A stretch of DNA of 64,000 bases from Flavobacterium gawalongense. GTDB taxonomy: Bacteria; Bacteroidota; Bacteroidia; Flavobacteriales; Flavobacteriaceae. Shown here one piece after another: positions 9,708-18,396 of this stretch. The notes under the pieces were generated by a model. It made no database searches. It saw nothing but the letters and a program-made list of their open reading frames with translations, and was not told the origin of the DNA. The DNA lies in NCBI RefSeq assembly GCF_007097265.1, contig NZ_VJZP01000002.1, positions 62,001 to 126,000 of the forward strand. The letters are read 5' to 3'. The translations under genes were made by a program, and so were the position numbers. Positions within the stretch are counted from its first letter, which is position 1. Every line of letters begins with the position of its first letter.

Positions 9708-10688
9708 CTATTTTTTGTACATTACTTTTTTAACTGCTTTTACAACATCACCCGCATTTGGCAACCACTCTTTAAGCAATACCGGAGAGTAAGGCGCAGG
9801 AGTATCAGCTGTTGTAATACGTTGGATAGGCGCGTCAAGAAAATCAAAAGCACGTTCTTGAACTAAATAAGTAATCTCTGAAGAAACACTTGCAAATGGC
9901 CAAGCCTCTTCAAGAATTACCAATCTGTTTGTTTTTCTTACCGAAGTCAATATCGTTTCAAAATCCAAAGGACGAACCGTTCTTAAATCGATAATCTCAC
10001 ATGAAACTCCTTCTTTAGCTAGTTCATCAGCAGCAACATAGGCTTCTTTGATGATTTTTCCAAAAGATACGATAGTTACATCTGTTCCTTCACGTTTGAT
10101 ATCAGCAACTCCAATCGGAATAGTATACTCACCATCTGGAACTTCACCTTTATCGCCATACATTTGCTCTGACTCCATGAAAATCACAGGATCATTATCA
10201 CGAATAGCTGATTTCAACAATCCTTTAGCATCGTAAACATTAGATGGAACTACTACTTTAAGACCTGGAGTATTAGCAAACCAGTTTTCAAGTGCTTGTG
10301 AGTGAGTCGCCCCTAATTGTCCTGCCGAAGCGGTTGGTCCACGAAAAACGATAGGCACATTGAATTGTCCCCCAGTCATTTGACGCATTTTGGCAGCGTT
10401 ATTTATAATTTGGTCAATCCCCACTAAACAGAAATTGAAAGTCATGTATTCAACAATTGGTCTACATCCATTCATTGCTGAACCTACTGCAATACCTGTA
10501 AAACCAAGTTCCGCAATTGGAGTGTCAATTACTCTTTTTTCGCCAAATTCAGCAAGCATTCCTTTAGATGCTTTGTATGCACCATTGTATTCTGCAACTT
10601 CTTCACCCATTAAGTATATGGACTCATCGCGACGCATTTCTTCGCTCATCGCTTCACAAATAGCCTCTCTAAATTGTATAGTTCTCAT
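9708..10688 (-). CDS. pdhB: Pyruvate dehydrogenase E1 component, beta subunit
   Basis: Beta subunit of the heterotetrameric thiamine-diphosphate-dependent E1 of the pyruvate dehydrogenase complex, which feeds acetyl-CoA to the TCA cycle. 326 residues, full length. Seen: GEEVAEYNGAYKASKGM (28-44; contains the Glu that activates thiamine), RVIDTPIAELGFTGIAVG, the pyrimidine-domain and C-terminal transketolase domain (VTIVSFGKIIKEAYVAADEL). The alpha subunit and E2 are not in the window. The gene is transcribed away from etfBA; the two-component pair and two repeat copies lie between them. Branched-chain 2-oxoacid E1 is the alternative, but the sequence is closer to PdhB. Confidence 0.93.
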   Translation of the reverse strand: MRTIQFREAICEAMSEEMRRDESIYLMGEEVAEYNGAYKASKGMLAEFGEKRVIDTPIAELGFTGIAVGSAMNGCRPIVEYMTFNFCLVGIDQIINNAAKMRQMTGGQFNVPIVFRGPTASAGQLGATHSQALENWFANTPGLKVVVPSNVYDAKGLLKSAIRDNDPVIFMESEQMYGDKGEVPDGEYTIPIGVADIKREGTDVTIVSFGKIIKEAYVAADELAKEGVSCEIIDLRTVRPLDFETILTSVRKTNRLVILEEAWPFASVSSEITYLVQERAFDFLDAPIQRITTADTPAPYSPVLLKEWLPNAGDVVKAVKKVMYKK

Positions 10689-10722
10689 AGTTGTATGTTG
10701 TATGTGTGTAATTTTCGAAAAG

Positions 10723-10730
10723 CAAAAATA
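10723..10730 (-). promoter_or_regulatory. Putative -7 element of pdhB
   Basis: TATTTTTG on the minus strand, 35 bases before the pdhB ATG. The box coincides with the first bases of repeat copy B, so the repeat boundary lies at the promoter. Confidence 0.5.
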
Positions 10731-11030
10731 AATATTTTAAACCACTTAAAAGCATAAATCACTTTAAAATAATCAGGAGCTATCTTTGGCTAGAGGCTTT
10801 ATCTTCCTGTAATTAAAGGAACCACAGCCAGGACACCACTGCTATCGCAGCTACGAAATCGATATAGTGTCAAGAATTTACACATCTCAGCTAGCTTCTC
10901 CTCTCATTATCCCTCTTAAACCAGAATTCGAAAGCAACAATTTGGTTTCTTTTTGTTGGATATTTTTCACTGATTCAGCCCAATAAATACACAATTCACC
11001 TCTTTTCAAAAATTCATCTTCTTTTATTAA
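10724..11030 (+). repeat. Dispersed repeat family, extended copy B
   Basis: About 307 bases similar to copy C throughout (roughly three quarters identical by eye). It contains the family core at 10771-10853 (AATCAGGAGCTAT ... GCTATCGCAGCTA) and a nearly invariant 32-base stretch (10930-10961) containing CAACAA...TTGTTG followed by a T-rich run, which looks like a terminator. With copy C it encloses the response regulator and histidine kinase as direct repeats. No coding frame was seen. Confidence 0.75.
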
Positions 11031-11180
11031 GAAAACACAAAAGCATAAAGCATCGCCATATAATGCGAAAAAATACCTATAAATAGGTAGTATAAAAACT
11101 TATAAAAAAATTAGATTTGTTAATTAGAAGTCATTTTGATAGCGGTTAACTTACTTTAAGCAGTACTCTTTTCCATTAGT

Positions 11181-11436
11181 ATGAAGCTCCAATTAATTGA
11201 AAACAAAATTATTCTTGAAGAAATTTTGATATTTAAAGAAAAAATTACAAAACTATCAGAGCCCCATTACTATAATGTGAAATATTAATACTTTCGACTA
11301 TGGAGCAGCCTCTACTGCATATGAAAGTAAAAAAGCCTCTGCGAGGACACCGCAACCTCTTGTGAATGCAAAATTGGAAATGGTAAAAGCAGTATGTTTA
11401 GGTATAAATTATTTAGATAAAATTCACGTAAAATAA
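11181..11436 (+). pseudogene. Possible remnant of a small gene
   Basis: The 480 bases between repeat copy B and the response regulator have no intact gene. An ATG at 11181 opens 35 codons (MKLQLIENKIILEEIL...) to a TAA at 11286. In another frame, codons 11281-11436 read without a stop (including NTFDYGAASTAYESKKAS) to a TAA at 11434 but lack a start codon. Joined by one frameshift near 11280 they would make a protein of about 85 residues. This could equally be chance; no family is recognised. Confidence 0.25.
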
Positions 11437-11510
11437 ATCTTTATAAATAAATTTGAATTCAAAAGACCTGTAACGTAATGATTTATTGACAAAACAGCAA
11501 AACGATCAAC

Positions 11511-12101
11511 ATGAAAAACGCTCTTACCATTCTTGTCCTTGAAGATGAAATGATTGTCGCCGAGAATATTGCCGCCATTATAGAAAACATTGGAGATTTT
11601 TCAGTGCAGATAACAAACAACTTAGAGGAGGCCATCCAAATTGTTTCAGAGAAAAACGTCAGCCTTATTGTTAGTGATATAAACCTGACAGACAATCTCA
11701 ATGGTATTGAAATAGTGAAATGTCTGCAACAAAAATATTGGATTCCTGTCATATATCTAACCGCATATTCCAACGAAGATTATATAGACTCCGCTTTGGA
11801 GACAGAGCCGATCTCCTATTTAATTAAACCATTCACCACAAGACAATTAGAAGTTGCTGTCAATATAGCGATGAAAGTTATTGACGTCAGATCTACTTCG
11901 CCAAATTATATAAAACCCTCCGACAGAGAAATAGAAATATTGACACTGCTGTCAACAGGATTAAATAGTAAAGCTATTGCTAATTCATTGTATCTTAGCG
12001 AACATACAATTAAAACGCACAGAAAGAATTTAATGAGGAAATACAATATGAAATCTTCCTCAGAATTAATTGCACTGGCATCAAAACTAAAATGGGTATA
12101 A
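11511..12101 (+). CDS. Response regulator, receiver plus LuxR-type HTH
   Basis: 196-residue NarL/FixJ-type transcription regulator. The receiver domain (1-120) has the acidic pair Glu11/Asp12, the phosphoacceptor Asp56 (IVSDINLTD), Thr84 (YLTAYS) and Lys106 (LIKPF). The C-terminal GerE/LuxR helix-turn-helix covers about 135-195 (LTLLSTGLNSKAIANSL, then SEHTIKTHRKNLMRKY). It lies 10 bases before the histidine kinase and so is surely its partner. Targets are unknown. The pair sits between two direct repeats and separates pdhB from etfB, which suggests it was inserted. Confidence 0.93.
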   Translation: MKNALTILVLEDEMIVAENIAAIIENIGDFSVQITNNLEEAIQIVSEKNVSLIVSDINLTDNLNGIEIVKCLQQKYWIPVIYLTAYSNEDYIDSALETEPISYLIKPFTTRQLEVAVNIAMKVIDVRSTSPNYIKPSDREIEILTLLSTGLNSKAIANSLYLSEHTIKTHRKNLMRKYNMKSSSELIALASKLKWV

Positions 12102-12111
12102 ATTTGCGATT

Positions 12112-13413
12112 ATGAGATTAGAAAATGGTAAAGCCTTCATGAAAAAAATAGGCGGCGATGAAAGTTTAGAACTGGAACAGCGCATATTCAATATATCTTC
12201 ATTTTCCATTTCGGTATTTGCACTAGTAGGCACCATAGCCAACTATTTTATTGGGCTCAACTTTACAGTTGTAGCCTTAAGTTTTGTAGGATTTATAATC
12301 ACATTCACGCTTTTTTACCTTTCCCGTTTTAAAAACAGATACTCCACTCAGCTAATTGCTTATTACCTAATTTCAACTGGCCTAATTCTAGGCAGCATGT
12401 TTTTCTTTAATGCTGGTGTAAATGGAACCGTAACCTACCTCATCTTAATGTTCCTTAATGTCTTTGTACTTATTGTTTCCGAAAAAAAACAAAATCTTAT
12501 CTACCTGTTTTTTTACATACTACTAATTTCATTAATCGGATTAAATTATGCTTTTCCCCACTTAATAACTAAATACAACAGTAACGAAGAAGCTTTTGCC
12601 GATCACGCCATTACAATGCTGTACGCTATGTTTTTCACAACATATATCATAGCAACATTCAGAAAAAAAATGTCAGAAGATCGTAAAGTAATCATTTCAA
12701 AAAGTAATGAATTAGAAACTTTGTATGAAGAAATCTCCATTCAAAAAACAGCATTGCACAATACCGCCGAAGAATTAAAAATTGCACTCGAAAAAACAAA
12801 CGAACGAAATAAATACATTGAAACCTTAATTAAGGAGTTGAGCCATCGTGTAAAAAACAACCTTCAGTTAGTCATTAGTTTATTGGACATTCAATCCATG
12901 AATATTTCGGACTCTAAATCAAAAGAGGCTATAAATGAAGCTAAAAACAGGCTTTTATCAATGTTATTGGCCCATCAAAAATTATACAACATCGAAAATG
13001 CAGTGTCTATATATATTCCGGACTACATCAATCAACTAACCGAAATGATACAATCTACCTACAGAGAATCCTATGACGAATGCTTTGAAATTAATTGCAT
13101 CCCTATTCGACATGAAGTAGAAAAAATAATTCCTTTAGGTTTGATAATCAACGAAATAATCACCAATTCATTTAAACATGCATTTAAAGAAACAGAAAAT
13201 CCTTTGATAAAAATAACTATAAACCAAATTAATCAAAACAATATTTTAACCATTTCTGATAATGGATCAGGATTCGAAAAGAAAGAAAATTACAACGGAA
13301 TGGGACTATCTATTGTAAAGGCACTTACAAAACAACTTCACGGTAACTTTGAAATTAAAAAAACAATAGAATCAAAATCCGGAACCACTTCAATTCTGGA
13401 ATGGCCTATATAA
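12112..13413 (+). CDS. Membrane sensor histidine kinase, HisKA_2 type
   Basis: 433 residues. About six hydrophobic helices (roughly residues 28-185) form a membrane sensor with little extracytoplasmic sequence. A coiled coil (about 195-240, NELETLYEEISIQKTALH) leads to the HisKA_2 dimerisation box LIKELSHRVKNNLQLV with phospho-acceptor His245. The HATPase domain follows with the N box IINEIITNSFKHAF, G1 ISDNGSGFEKK and G2 YNGMGLSIV. It phosphorylates the response regulator directly upstream. HisKA_2 kinases with LuxR-type partners are common in Bacteroidetes, where they often respond to general stress or nutrients; the signal here is unknown. A later start at MKKIGGDES is possible. Confidence 0.93.
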   Translation: MRLENGKAFMKKIGGDESLELEQRIFNISSFSISVFALVGTIANYFIGLNFTVVALSFVGFIITFTLFYLSRFKNRYSTQLIAYYLISTGLILGSMFFFNAGVNGTVTYLILMFLNVFVLIVSEKKQNLIYLFFYILLISLIGLNYAFPHLITKYNSNEEAFADHAITMLYAMFFTTYIIATFRKKMSEDRKVIISKSNELETLYEEISIQKTALHNTAEELKIALEKTNERNKYIETLIKELSHRVKNNLQLVISLLDIQSMNISDSKSKEAINEAKNRLLSMLLAHQKLYNIENAVSIYIPDYINQLTEMIQSTYRESYDECFEINCIPIRHEVEKIIPLGLIINEIITNSFKHAFKETENPLIKITINQINQNNILTISDNGSGFEKKENYNGMGLSIVKALTKQLHGNFEIKKTIESKSGTTSILEWPI

Positions 13414-13439
13414 ATTACAATCTATCCATTATATAGTCT

Positions 13440-13747
13440 ATAATAAAAAATATTTTAAGTCACTTAAAAGCACAAATAGTTCCAAAATAATCAGGAGCTA
13501 TTTCCGGCTATACGCTATATCTTCCTATGGTTAAAGGAACCACAGGAAGGATACCGCTGCTATCCGGGCTACGAAATCGATGTAGCATTAAAGATTTGTA
13601 CATCTTAAGCAACTTCTCACCTCAATCTGCACATTAAATGAGAAGTCGAAAGCAACAATTTGGTTTCTTTTTGTTGGATTTTTTTCATTAATTCATTCAA
13701 ATTAATAACCAATCAATCTCTTATCAAAAAAATATCCGCTTTTATTA
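13440..13747 (+). repeat. Dispersed repeat family, extended copy C
   Basis: Direct repeat of copy B. Its core (13489-13571) reads AATCAGGAGCTATTTCC ... GCTATCCGGGCTA, with an internal hairpin of TTCCTATGGTT (13521-13531) and AACCACAGGAA (13538-13548) that has one mismatch. The conserved 32-base stretch with CAACAA/TTGTTG and a T run is at 13648-13679. It lies upstream of etfB, so it may hold a terminator for the kinase transcript or a small RNA. Confidence 0.75.
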
Positions 13748-13817
13748 CAAAATTGCGAAATCGTAATAGTATTTGAAAATATTATGCGTGCATAGTAAAT
13801 TATTCAAATTATTATTC

Positions 13818-13825
13818 TAATTTTG
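13818..13825 (+). promoter_or_regulatory. Putative -7 element of etfBA
   Basis: TAATTTTG matches TAnnTTTG and lies 33 bases before the etfB ATG, after repeat copy C. No TTG is seen at the expected -33 spacing. Confidence 0.5.
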
Positions 13826-13858
13826 TGAAACAAATTTTGAATAATAAAATCAATACTT

Positions 13859-14605
13859 ATGAAAATATTAGTTTGCATCAGTCACGTTCCTGATACTACT
13901 TCAAAGATTAACTTCGTCAATGGTGATTCTGAATTTGACACTAACGGCGTACAATACGTAATCAATCCAAATGATGAATTTGGTTTAACACGTGCCATTT
14001 GGTTTCAAGAACAACAAGGTGCAACCGTTACTGTTGTAAATGTCGGAGGACCAGAAACAGAACCTACTTTAAGAAAAGCATTAGCAATAGGCGCAAACGA
14101 AGCCATTCGTGTTAACGCCACTCCTACTGACGGATTTTTTGTTGCTAAACAACTTGCAGAAGTAATTAAAAACGGCGCATACGATGTTATCATCGCAGGA
14201 AAAGAATCTCTTGATTATAATGGAGGAATGGTTCCTGGAATGATTGCAGGTATTTTAGGTTATAACTTCCTAAATTCTTGCACAAGCCTTACTGTTGATG
14301 GAGCTAATGTAAAAGCAGTTCGTGAGATTGATGGTGGAAAAGAAACAGTAAGCACTACTTTGCCTTTAATCATTGGTGGACAAAAGGGACTGGTTGAAGA
14401 AAAAGACTTGCGTATTCCTAACATGAGAGGAATTATGACTGCAAGAACTAAAGTATTGACCATACTGGAACCAGTTGAAGCTCCAGTAAACACTAAAGCA
14501 GTGAAATTTGAGAAACCAGCTCCAAAATCAGCGGTGAAATTAATTTCTCCTGACAATTTAGATGAATTAATCAATTTATTACACAACGAAGCGAAAGTAA
14601 TATAA
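13859..14605 (+). CDS. etfB: Electron transfer flavoprotein, beta subunit
   Basis: Beta subunit of the FAD/AMP-containing electron carrier that takes electrons from acyl-CoA and related dehydrogenases. 248 residues, full length, alpha/beta nucleotide-binding fold. Seen: MKILVCISHVPDTTSKI at the start, NPNDEFGLTRAIWF, and AGKESLDYNGGMVPGMIAG (about 117-135) of the AMP-binding loop. The gene for the alpha subunit follows after 60 bases, so the two form one operon. Confidence 0.95.
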   Translation: MKILVCISHVPDTTSKINFVNGDSEFDTNGVQYVINPNDEFGLTRAIWFQEQQGATVTVVNVGGPETEPTLRKALAIGANEAIRVNATPTDGFFVAKQLAEVIKNGAYDVIIAGKESLDYNGGMVPGMIAGILGYNFLNSCTSLTVDGANVKAVREIDGGKETVSTTLPLIIGGQKGLVEEKDLRIPNMRGIMTARTKVLTILEPVEAPVNTKAVKFEKPAPKSAVKLISPDNLDELINLLHNEAKVI

Positions 14606-14665
14606 TTACGGATTTTTGAAATCTTTAAATTTTTCAATTATTTAATCTTTAAATCTAAAATCATT

Positions 14666-15634
14666 ATGTCAATATTAATATATGCAGAATACGCAGAAGG
14701 AAAATTTAAGAAAGTAGCTTTCGAATTAGCTTCTTATGCAAAAAAAGTAGCCGAATCTTTAGGGACAACTGTTACAGCTGTAACCGTAAACGCTGGAGAT
14801 GTTTCGGAATTATCAAAATACGGAGTAGACAAAGTATTAAAAGTAAACAATGATAAATTATCAGGATTTACTGCAAAAGCATATGCTGATGTAATCAAGC
14901 AAGCTGCACAAAAAGAAAGTGTTAAATTAATTTTGCTTTCATCCACTACGGACAGCATTTACCTTTCGTCTCTTGTAGCTGTGGCGTTAGAAGCTGGATT
15001 TGCTTCAAATGTTGTGGGATTACCGGTAAGTACATCTCCTTTTCAAGTTAAAAGAAATGCTTTTTCAAATAAAGCTTTCAATATTACTGAAATTAATACC
15101 GATGTAAAAGTACTTGGTCTTGCTAAAAACTCCTATGGTGTTTTCGAAAATACTTCCACTTTAACTGAAGAAGATTTCAATCCAACAATTGGAGACAACG
15201 ATTTTGGAGTACAAGTAGAATCAGTGGAAAAAGGTTCCGGAAAAGTTTCTATTGCCGATGCCGATATTGTGGTTTCTGCAGGACGTGGATTAAAAGGTCC
15301 TGAAAACTGGGGAATGGTAGAAGAATTAGCTTCGGTACTTGGTGCTGCAACTGCTTGTTCTAAACCTGTTTCTGATTTAGGCTGGAGACCTCACGGAGAA
15401 CACGTAGGACAAACCGGAAAACCTGTTGCTACAAACCTCTATATTGCTATAGGAATTTCGGGAGCAATTCAACACATTGCAGGAATCAACTCTTCTAAAG
15501 TAAAAGTGGTTATCAATAGCGATCCGGAAGCACCATTCTTCAAAGTAGCTGACTATGGAATTGTGGGTGATGCTTTTGAAATTGTTCCAAAATTAATTGA
15601 GAAATTTAAAGCTTTTAAAGCACAACAGTCATAA
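14666..15634 (+). CDS. etfA: Electron transfer flavoprotein, alpha subunit
   Basis: 322 residues. The N-terminal nucleotide-fold domain (1-190) is followed by the FAD-binding C-terminal domain with ADIVVSAGRGLKGPENW, the conserved SDLGWRPHGEHVGQTGK, and the final IVGDAFEIVPKLIEK. It binds the FAD and the partner dehydrogenases, and acts with EtfB upstream. All parts are present and the length is normal. Confidence 0.96.
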   Translation: MSILIYAEYAEGKFKKVAFELASYAKKVAESLGTTVTAVTVNAGDVSELSKYGVDKVLKVNNDKLSGFTAKAYADVIKQAAQKESVKLILLSSTTDSIYLSSLVAVALEAGFASNVVGLPVSTSPFQVKRNAFSNKAFNITEINTDVKVLGLAKNSYGVFENTSTLTEEDFNPTIGDNDFGVQVESVEKGSGKVSIADADIVVSAGRGLKGPENWGMVEELASVLGAATACSKPVSDLGWRPHGEHVGQTGKPVATNLYIAIGISGAIQHIAGINSSKVKVVINSDPEAPFFKVADYGIVGDAFEIVPKLIEKFKAFKAQQS

Positions 15635-15774
15635 TTCAATAAATCTCTTCAAATTGCTGCCTAAAAAATAAGATATTTGTATCTTTGCTTTTGGGCAGCA
15701 TTTTTTTTGAATAAAAAATCGCACCTAATTTTTATTAAAAAATAAGTACATCGTACTTTCCCATTTTAACAACT

Positions 15775-16404
15775 ATGAGCTTAGTTAAATTATCCATAAA
15801 GGGGATTTCATACAGTCAAACCCAAAACGGAGCGTATGCTTTGATTTTGAATGAAGTTGACGGTGAACGAAAATTACCTATTGTCATAGGTGCTTTTGAA
15901 GCCCAATCTATTGCTATTGCTTTAGAAAAAGAAATCAAACCGCCTCGACCTTTGACACATGATTTATTCAAAAATTTTGCTGAGCGTTTTGATATTATTG
16001 TAAAACAAGTCATTATTCATAAACTGGTAGATGGTGTTTTTTATTCAAGTATCATTTGCGAAAGAGATAAAATTGAAGAAATAATAGACGCCAGAACATC
16101 CGATGCTATTGCTTTAGCATTGCGATTCAATGCCCCGATTTACACTTATAAAAACATCCTGGACAAAGCTGGAATCTATTTGAAAGCAAATCCCTTGGAA
16201 GCCAACAAAGATTCACAAGAAATAGATGATGTGCTGTCTAATCCTGATACTTTTGGTCGCGAAGAAGAAACCAATCAATCCGGACATACTTATTCCAAAC
16301 ACAGTTTACAGGAATTGAACGAGTTACTAGATCAAGCTGTAGAACATGAAGATTACGAAAAAGCAGCTAAGATTAGAGACGAAATTTCAAAAAGAGAATC
16401 ATAA
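15775..16404 (+). CDS. Bifunctional nuclease family protein (DUF151) with UVR motif
   Basis: 209 residues. The N-terminal 150 residues are a DUF151/BFN domain (QNGAYALILNEVDGERKLPI, then ARTSDAIALALRF), related to plant bifunctional nuclease. Residues about 173-205 (LQELNELLDQAVEHEDYEKA, then KIRDEISKRE) form a UvrB/UvrC-type UVR helical hairpin, a protein-protein contact motif. The fusion of these two parts is usual in Bacteroidetes. Its cellular job is not settled. It is preceded by a 140-base gap after etfA and followed by thyA. Confidence 0.85.
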   Translation: MSLVKLSIKGISYSQTQNGAYALILNEVDGERKLPIVIGAFEAQSIAIALEKEIKPPRPLTHDLFKNFAERFDIIVKQVIIHKLVDGVFYSSIICERDKIEEIIDARTSDAIALALRFNAPIYTYKNILDKAGIYLKANPLEANKDSQEIDDVLSNPDTFGREEETNQSGHTYSKHSLQELNELLDQAVEHEDYEKAAKIRDEISKRES

Positions 16405-16536
16405 ATTGGTTTTAGGCTCTAGGTTTTAGGTGTTGTCCAGAGCGATTACAATCAAAAATAAATTAAGTGCACTTAACCATAGAACAAGAATTTTAACAGT
16501 CCCAAAACCTAATACCCCACACCTAATACCTTAAGA

Positions 16537-17388
16537 ATGAAGCAATATTTAGATTTAGTGCAACACGTTATGGAAAACGGTTGTCAAAAAGGAGATCGAA
16601 CCGGAACGGGAACTAAAAGTGTGTTTGGTTATCAAATGCGTTTTGATTTGAATGAAGGTTTCCCAATGGTTACCACTAAAAAATTACATCTAAAATCTAT
16701 TATTTATGAATTGCTTTGGTTCCTGAAAGGCGACACAAATATTAAGTACCTTCAAGAAAATGGAGTGAAAATTTGGGATGCTTGGGCAGATGCCAATGGA
16801 GATTTAGGCCCTGTTTACGGACATCAATGGCGCAACTGGAATAGCGAAGAAATAGACCAAATTACAGAACTTATCACAGAACTAAAAACCAACCCAAATA
16901 GCCGTAGAATGCTTGTTTCGGCTTGGAATCCTTCTGTACTTCCAGACACGAAAAAATCATTCGAAGAAAATGTAGCTAACAATAAAGCGGCTTTACCTCC
17001 TTGTCATGCATTTTTTCAGTTTTATGTCACCTCACCCGACCTCTCCAAAGGAGAGGAGAAAGGAAAATTATCTTGTCAATTATACCAACGAAGCGCCGAT
17101 ATTTTCTTGGGCGTTCCCTTTAACATCGCTTCTTATGCATTGCTGACCATGATGATTGCGCAAGTATGCGAATTAGAAGCAGGCGAATTCATTCACACTT
17201 TTGGTGATGCACATATTTACAACAATCATTTTAAGCAACTGGAATTACAATTGTCACGTGAGCCAAAACCATTACCAAAGATGATTTTGAATCCTGAAAT
17301 AAAAAATATTTTCGATTTTGATTTTGAAGATTTCACACTTGAAGGTTATGAACCACACGCCCTTATAAAAGGAAGCGTTGCGGTGTAA
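16537..17388 (+). CDS. thyA: Thymidylate synthase with an in-frame palindrome insertion
   Basis: Converts dUMP to dTMP with methylenetetrahydrofolate; the dihydrofolate produced is recycled by FolA, encoded 1 kb downstream. 283 residues against about 264-274 usually. Catalytic Cys156 lies in [12 protein letters not shown]; the Arg/Asp/Asn-rich dUMP contacts [19 protein letters not shown] are intact. Between FQFYV and GKLSCQLY the E. coli enzyme has two residues (AD), whereas here there are eleven (T165-K175), coded by 17029-17061 and containing a perfect DNA palindrome. The site is a surface turn in known structures, so the enzyme should tolerate it. Confidence 0.94.
   Translation: MKQYLDLVQHVMENGCQKGDRTGTGTKSVFGYQMRFDLNEGFPMVTTKKLHLKSIIYELLWFLKGDTNIKYLQENGVKIWDAWADANGDLGPVYGHQWRNWNSEEIDQITELITELKTNPNSRRMLVSAWNPSVLPDTKKSFEENVANNKAALPPCHAFFQFYVTSPDLSKGEEKGKLSCQLYQRSADIFLGVPFNIASYALLTMMIAQVCELEAGEFIHTFGDAHIYNNHFKQLELQLSREPKPLPKMILNPEIKNIFDFDFEDFTLEGYEPHALIKGSVAV
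17040..17056. repeat. Palindrome inside thyA
   Basis: CCTCTCC AAA GGAGAGG, a perfect 7-bp stem with a three-base loop, in the extra codons of thyA. Its composition and form resemble small intergenic palindromes of Flavobacteria rather than coding sequence. Confidence 0.6.
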
Positions 17389-17474
17389 AACATCATAAAT
17401 TTCATGATTTATTGTTTTAGTTAAAAACTAAAATCAACAAAAGCTTAAAACTCAAATTCCCGATAAAAGAAAAT

Positions 17475-17503
17475 AAAAAATCCGCTTCTCAGCGGATTTT
17501 TTT
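17475..17503. terminator. Bidirectional terminator between thyA and the E-set gene
   Basis: AAAAAATCCGCT TCTC AGCGGATTTTTTT: a strong stem with A and T flanks between convergent genes. Confidence 0.85.
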
Positions 17504-17511
17504 ACATTTGA

Positions 17512-17808
17512 TTAGATAGATAAAACACTATTTTCAGCACCGGCGAAATCATTCCATACAAATGAATCCGCTTCTGGCTCATTAACGAACTCTCCATCTA
17601 TTACATATTTAAACTCATAAGACGCATCTTTGTTTAAGTCGTAAGTTGCTTTGAAAGTTCCATTTTTCAATTTACTTAAAGCACCTTCGGCTAAATTCCA
17701 ATTATTGAAATCACCAACCACTGATGCCGATGTAGCTTGCTTTGCTTCTACTGAAAATGTAACTTTACAAACCGGTTTTGTTTTTACAAATTGTTTCTTA
17801 ATTGACAT
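17512..17808 (-). CDS. Small isoamylase early-set (CBM48/AMPK-like) protein
   Basis: 98 residues from the chosen start MSIKKQFVKTK. A longer frame to 17868 adds 20 residues (LKVHLNLFSLSHNSK) that do not look like part of the domain. The whole protein is one immunoglobulin-like E-set domain: CKVTFSVEAKQATSASVVGD, FNNWN, GTFKATYDLNKDASYEFKYV, then a conserved IDGEFVNEPEAD. Such domains bind glycogen or starch-like glucans when fused to enzymes; free-standing ones are common in Flavobacteria and their role is unknown. There is no signal peptide, so it is cytosolic. Confidence 0.85.
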   Translation of the reverse strand: MSIKKQFVKTKPVCKVTFSVEAKQATSASVVGDFNNWNLAEGALSKLKNGTFKATYDLNKDASYEFKYVIDGEFVNEPEADSFVWNDFAGAENSVLSI

Positions 17809-18044
17809 AACTATTTCATTTTTAGAATTATGAGACAAAGAAAATAAATTCAAATGAACTTTCAACAAAGCACATGAAGTTTTAGTAGAATGACATAAAC
17901 AATGTTAATTTTTAAATAAATCCTTAATTATATGAGTTTTAATTTTTATATCCTAAATAAGAAAACGTTTTCTTACTAAATAATCACCAATCAAAATAGT
18001 GCCTTTACAAAATAAAATTTATCTTTATAAACAAAATTTAACCT

Positions 18045-18377
18045 ATGGAAAAAGAACAACATGAACAATATGAATATGCTAGAAGAAGAATAAAGCAAAA
18101 AAAAAGACTTTATTTCCATTTTGTTTTGTTTCTTTTAGGAAGTCTATTTTTATTTATATCCAATAATTTTTTCGGAATCGGTATAAATTCAGATTGGTAT
18201 ATTTGGGGAATTACAATATGGTTTTTCATATTCATATTACATTTTATAAAAGTTTACATTACAGATCGTTTTATGAATAAAAACTGGGAAAGAGAACAAA
18301 TAGATCGACTTGTTGCGCTTCAGCAAAAAAAAATCACTCAATTAGAAACAAAGATTAACGAAGAATCCTCTATATAA
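18045..18377 (+). CDS. 2TM domain protein
   Basis: 110 residues. A charged N-terminus (EQHEQYEYARRRIKQKKR) is followed by two membrane helices (about 23-42 and 50-70) and a cytoplasmic helical tail (REQIDRLVALQQKKITQLE), the layout of the Pfam 2TM family. In Bacteroidetes such domains also occur fused to LytTR-type histidine kinases; alone their function is unknown. It lies 19 bases before folA and probably shares its transcript. Confidence 0.85.
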   Translation: MEKEQHEQYEYARRRIKQKKRLYFHFVLFLLGSLFLFISNNFFGIGINSDWYIWGITIWFFIFILHFIKVYITDRFMNKNWEREQIDRLVALQQKKITQLETKINEESSI

Positions 18378-18396
18378 AATAAAAATTAAGAGAACT

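Noticed and set aside
16405..16536. Inverted words of the TAGGTTTTAGG / CCTAATACC type before thyA
   Set aside because: Short and imperfect; could be a degenerate intergenic repeat, but one copy does not support a call.
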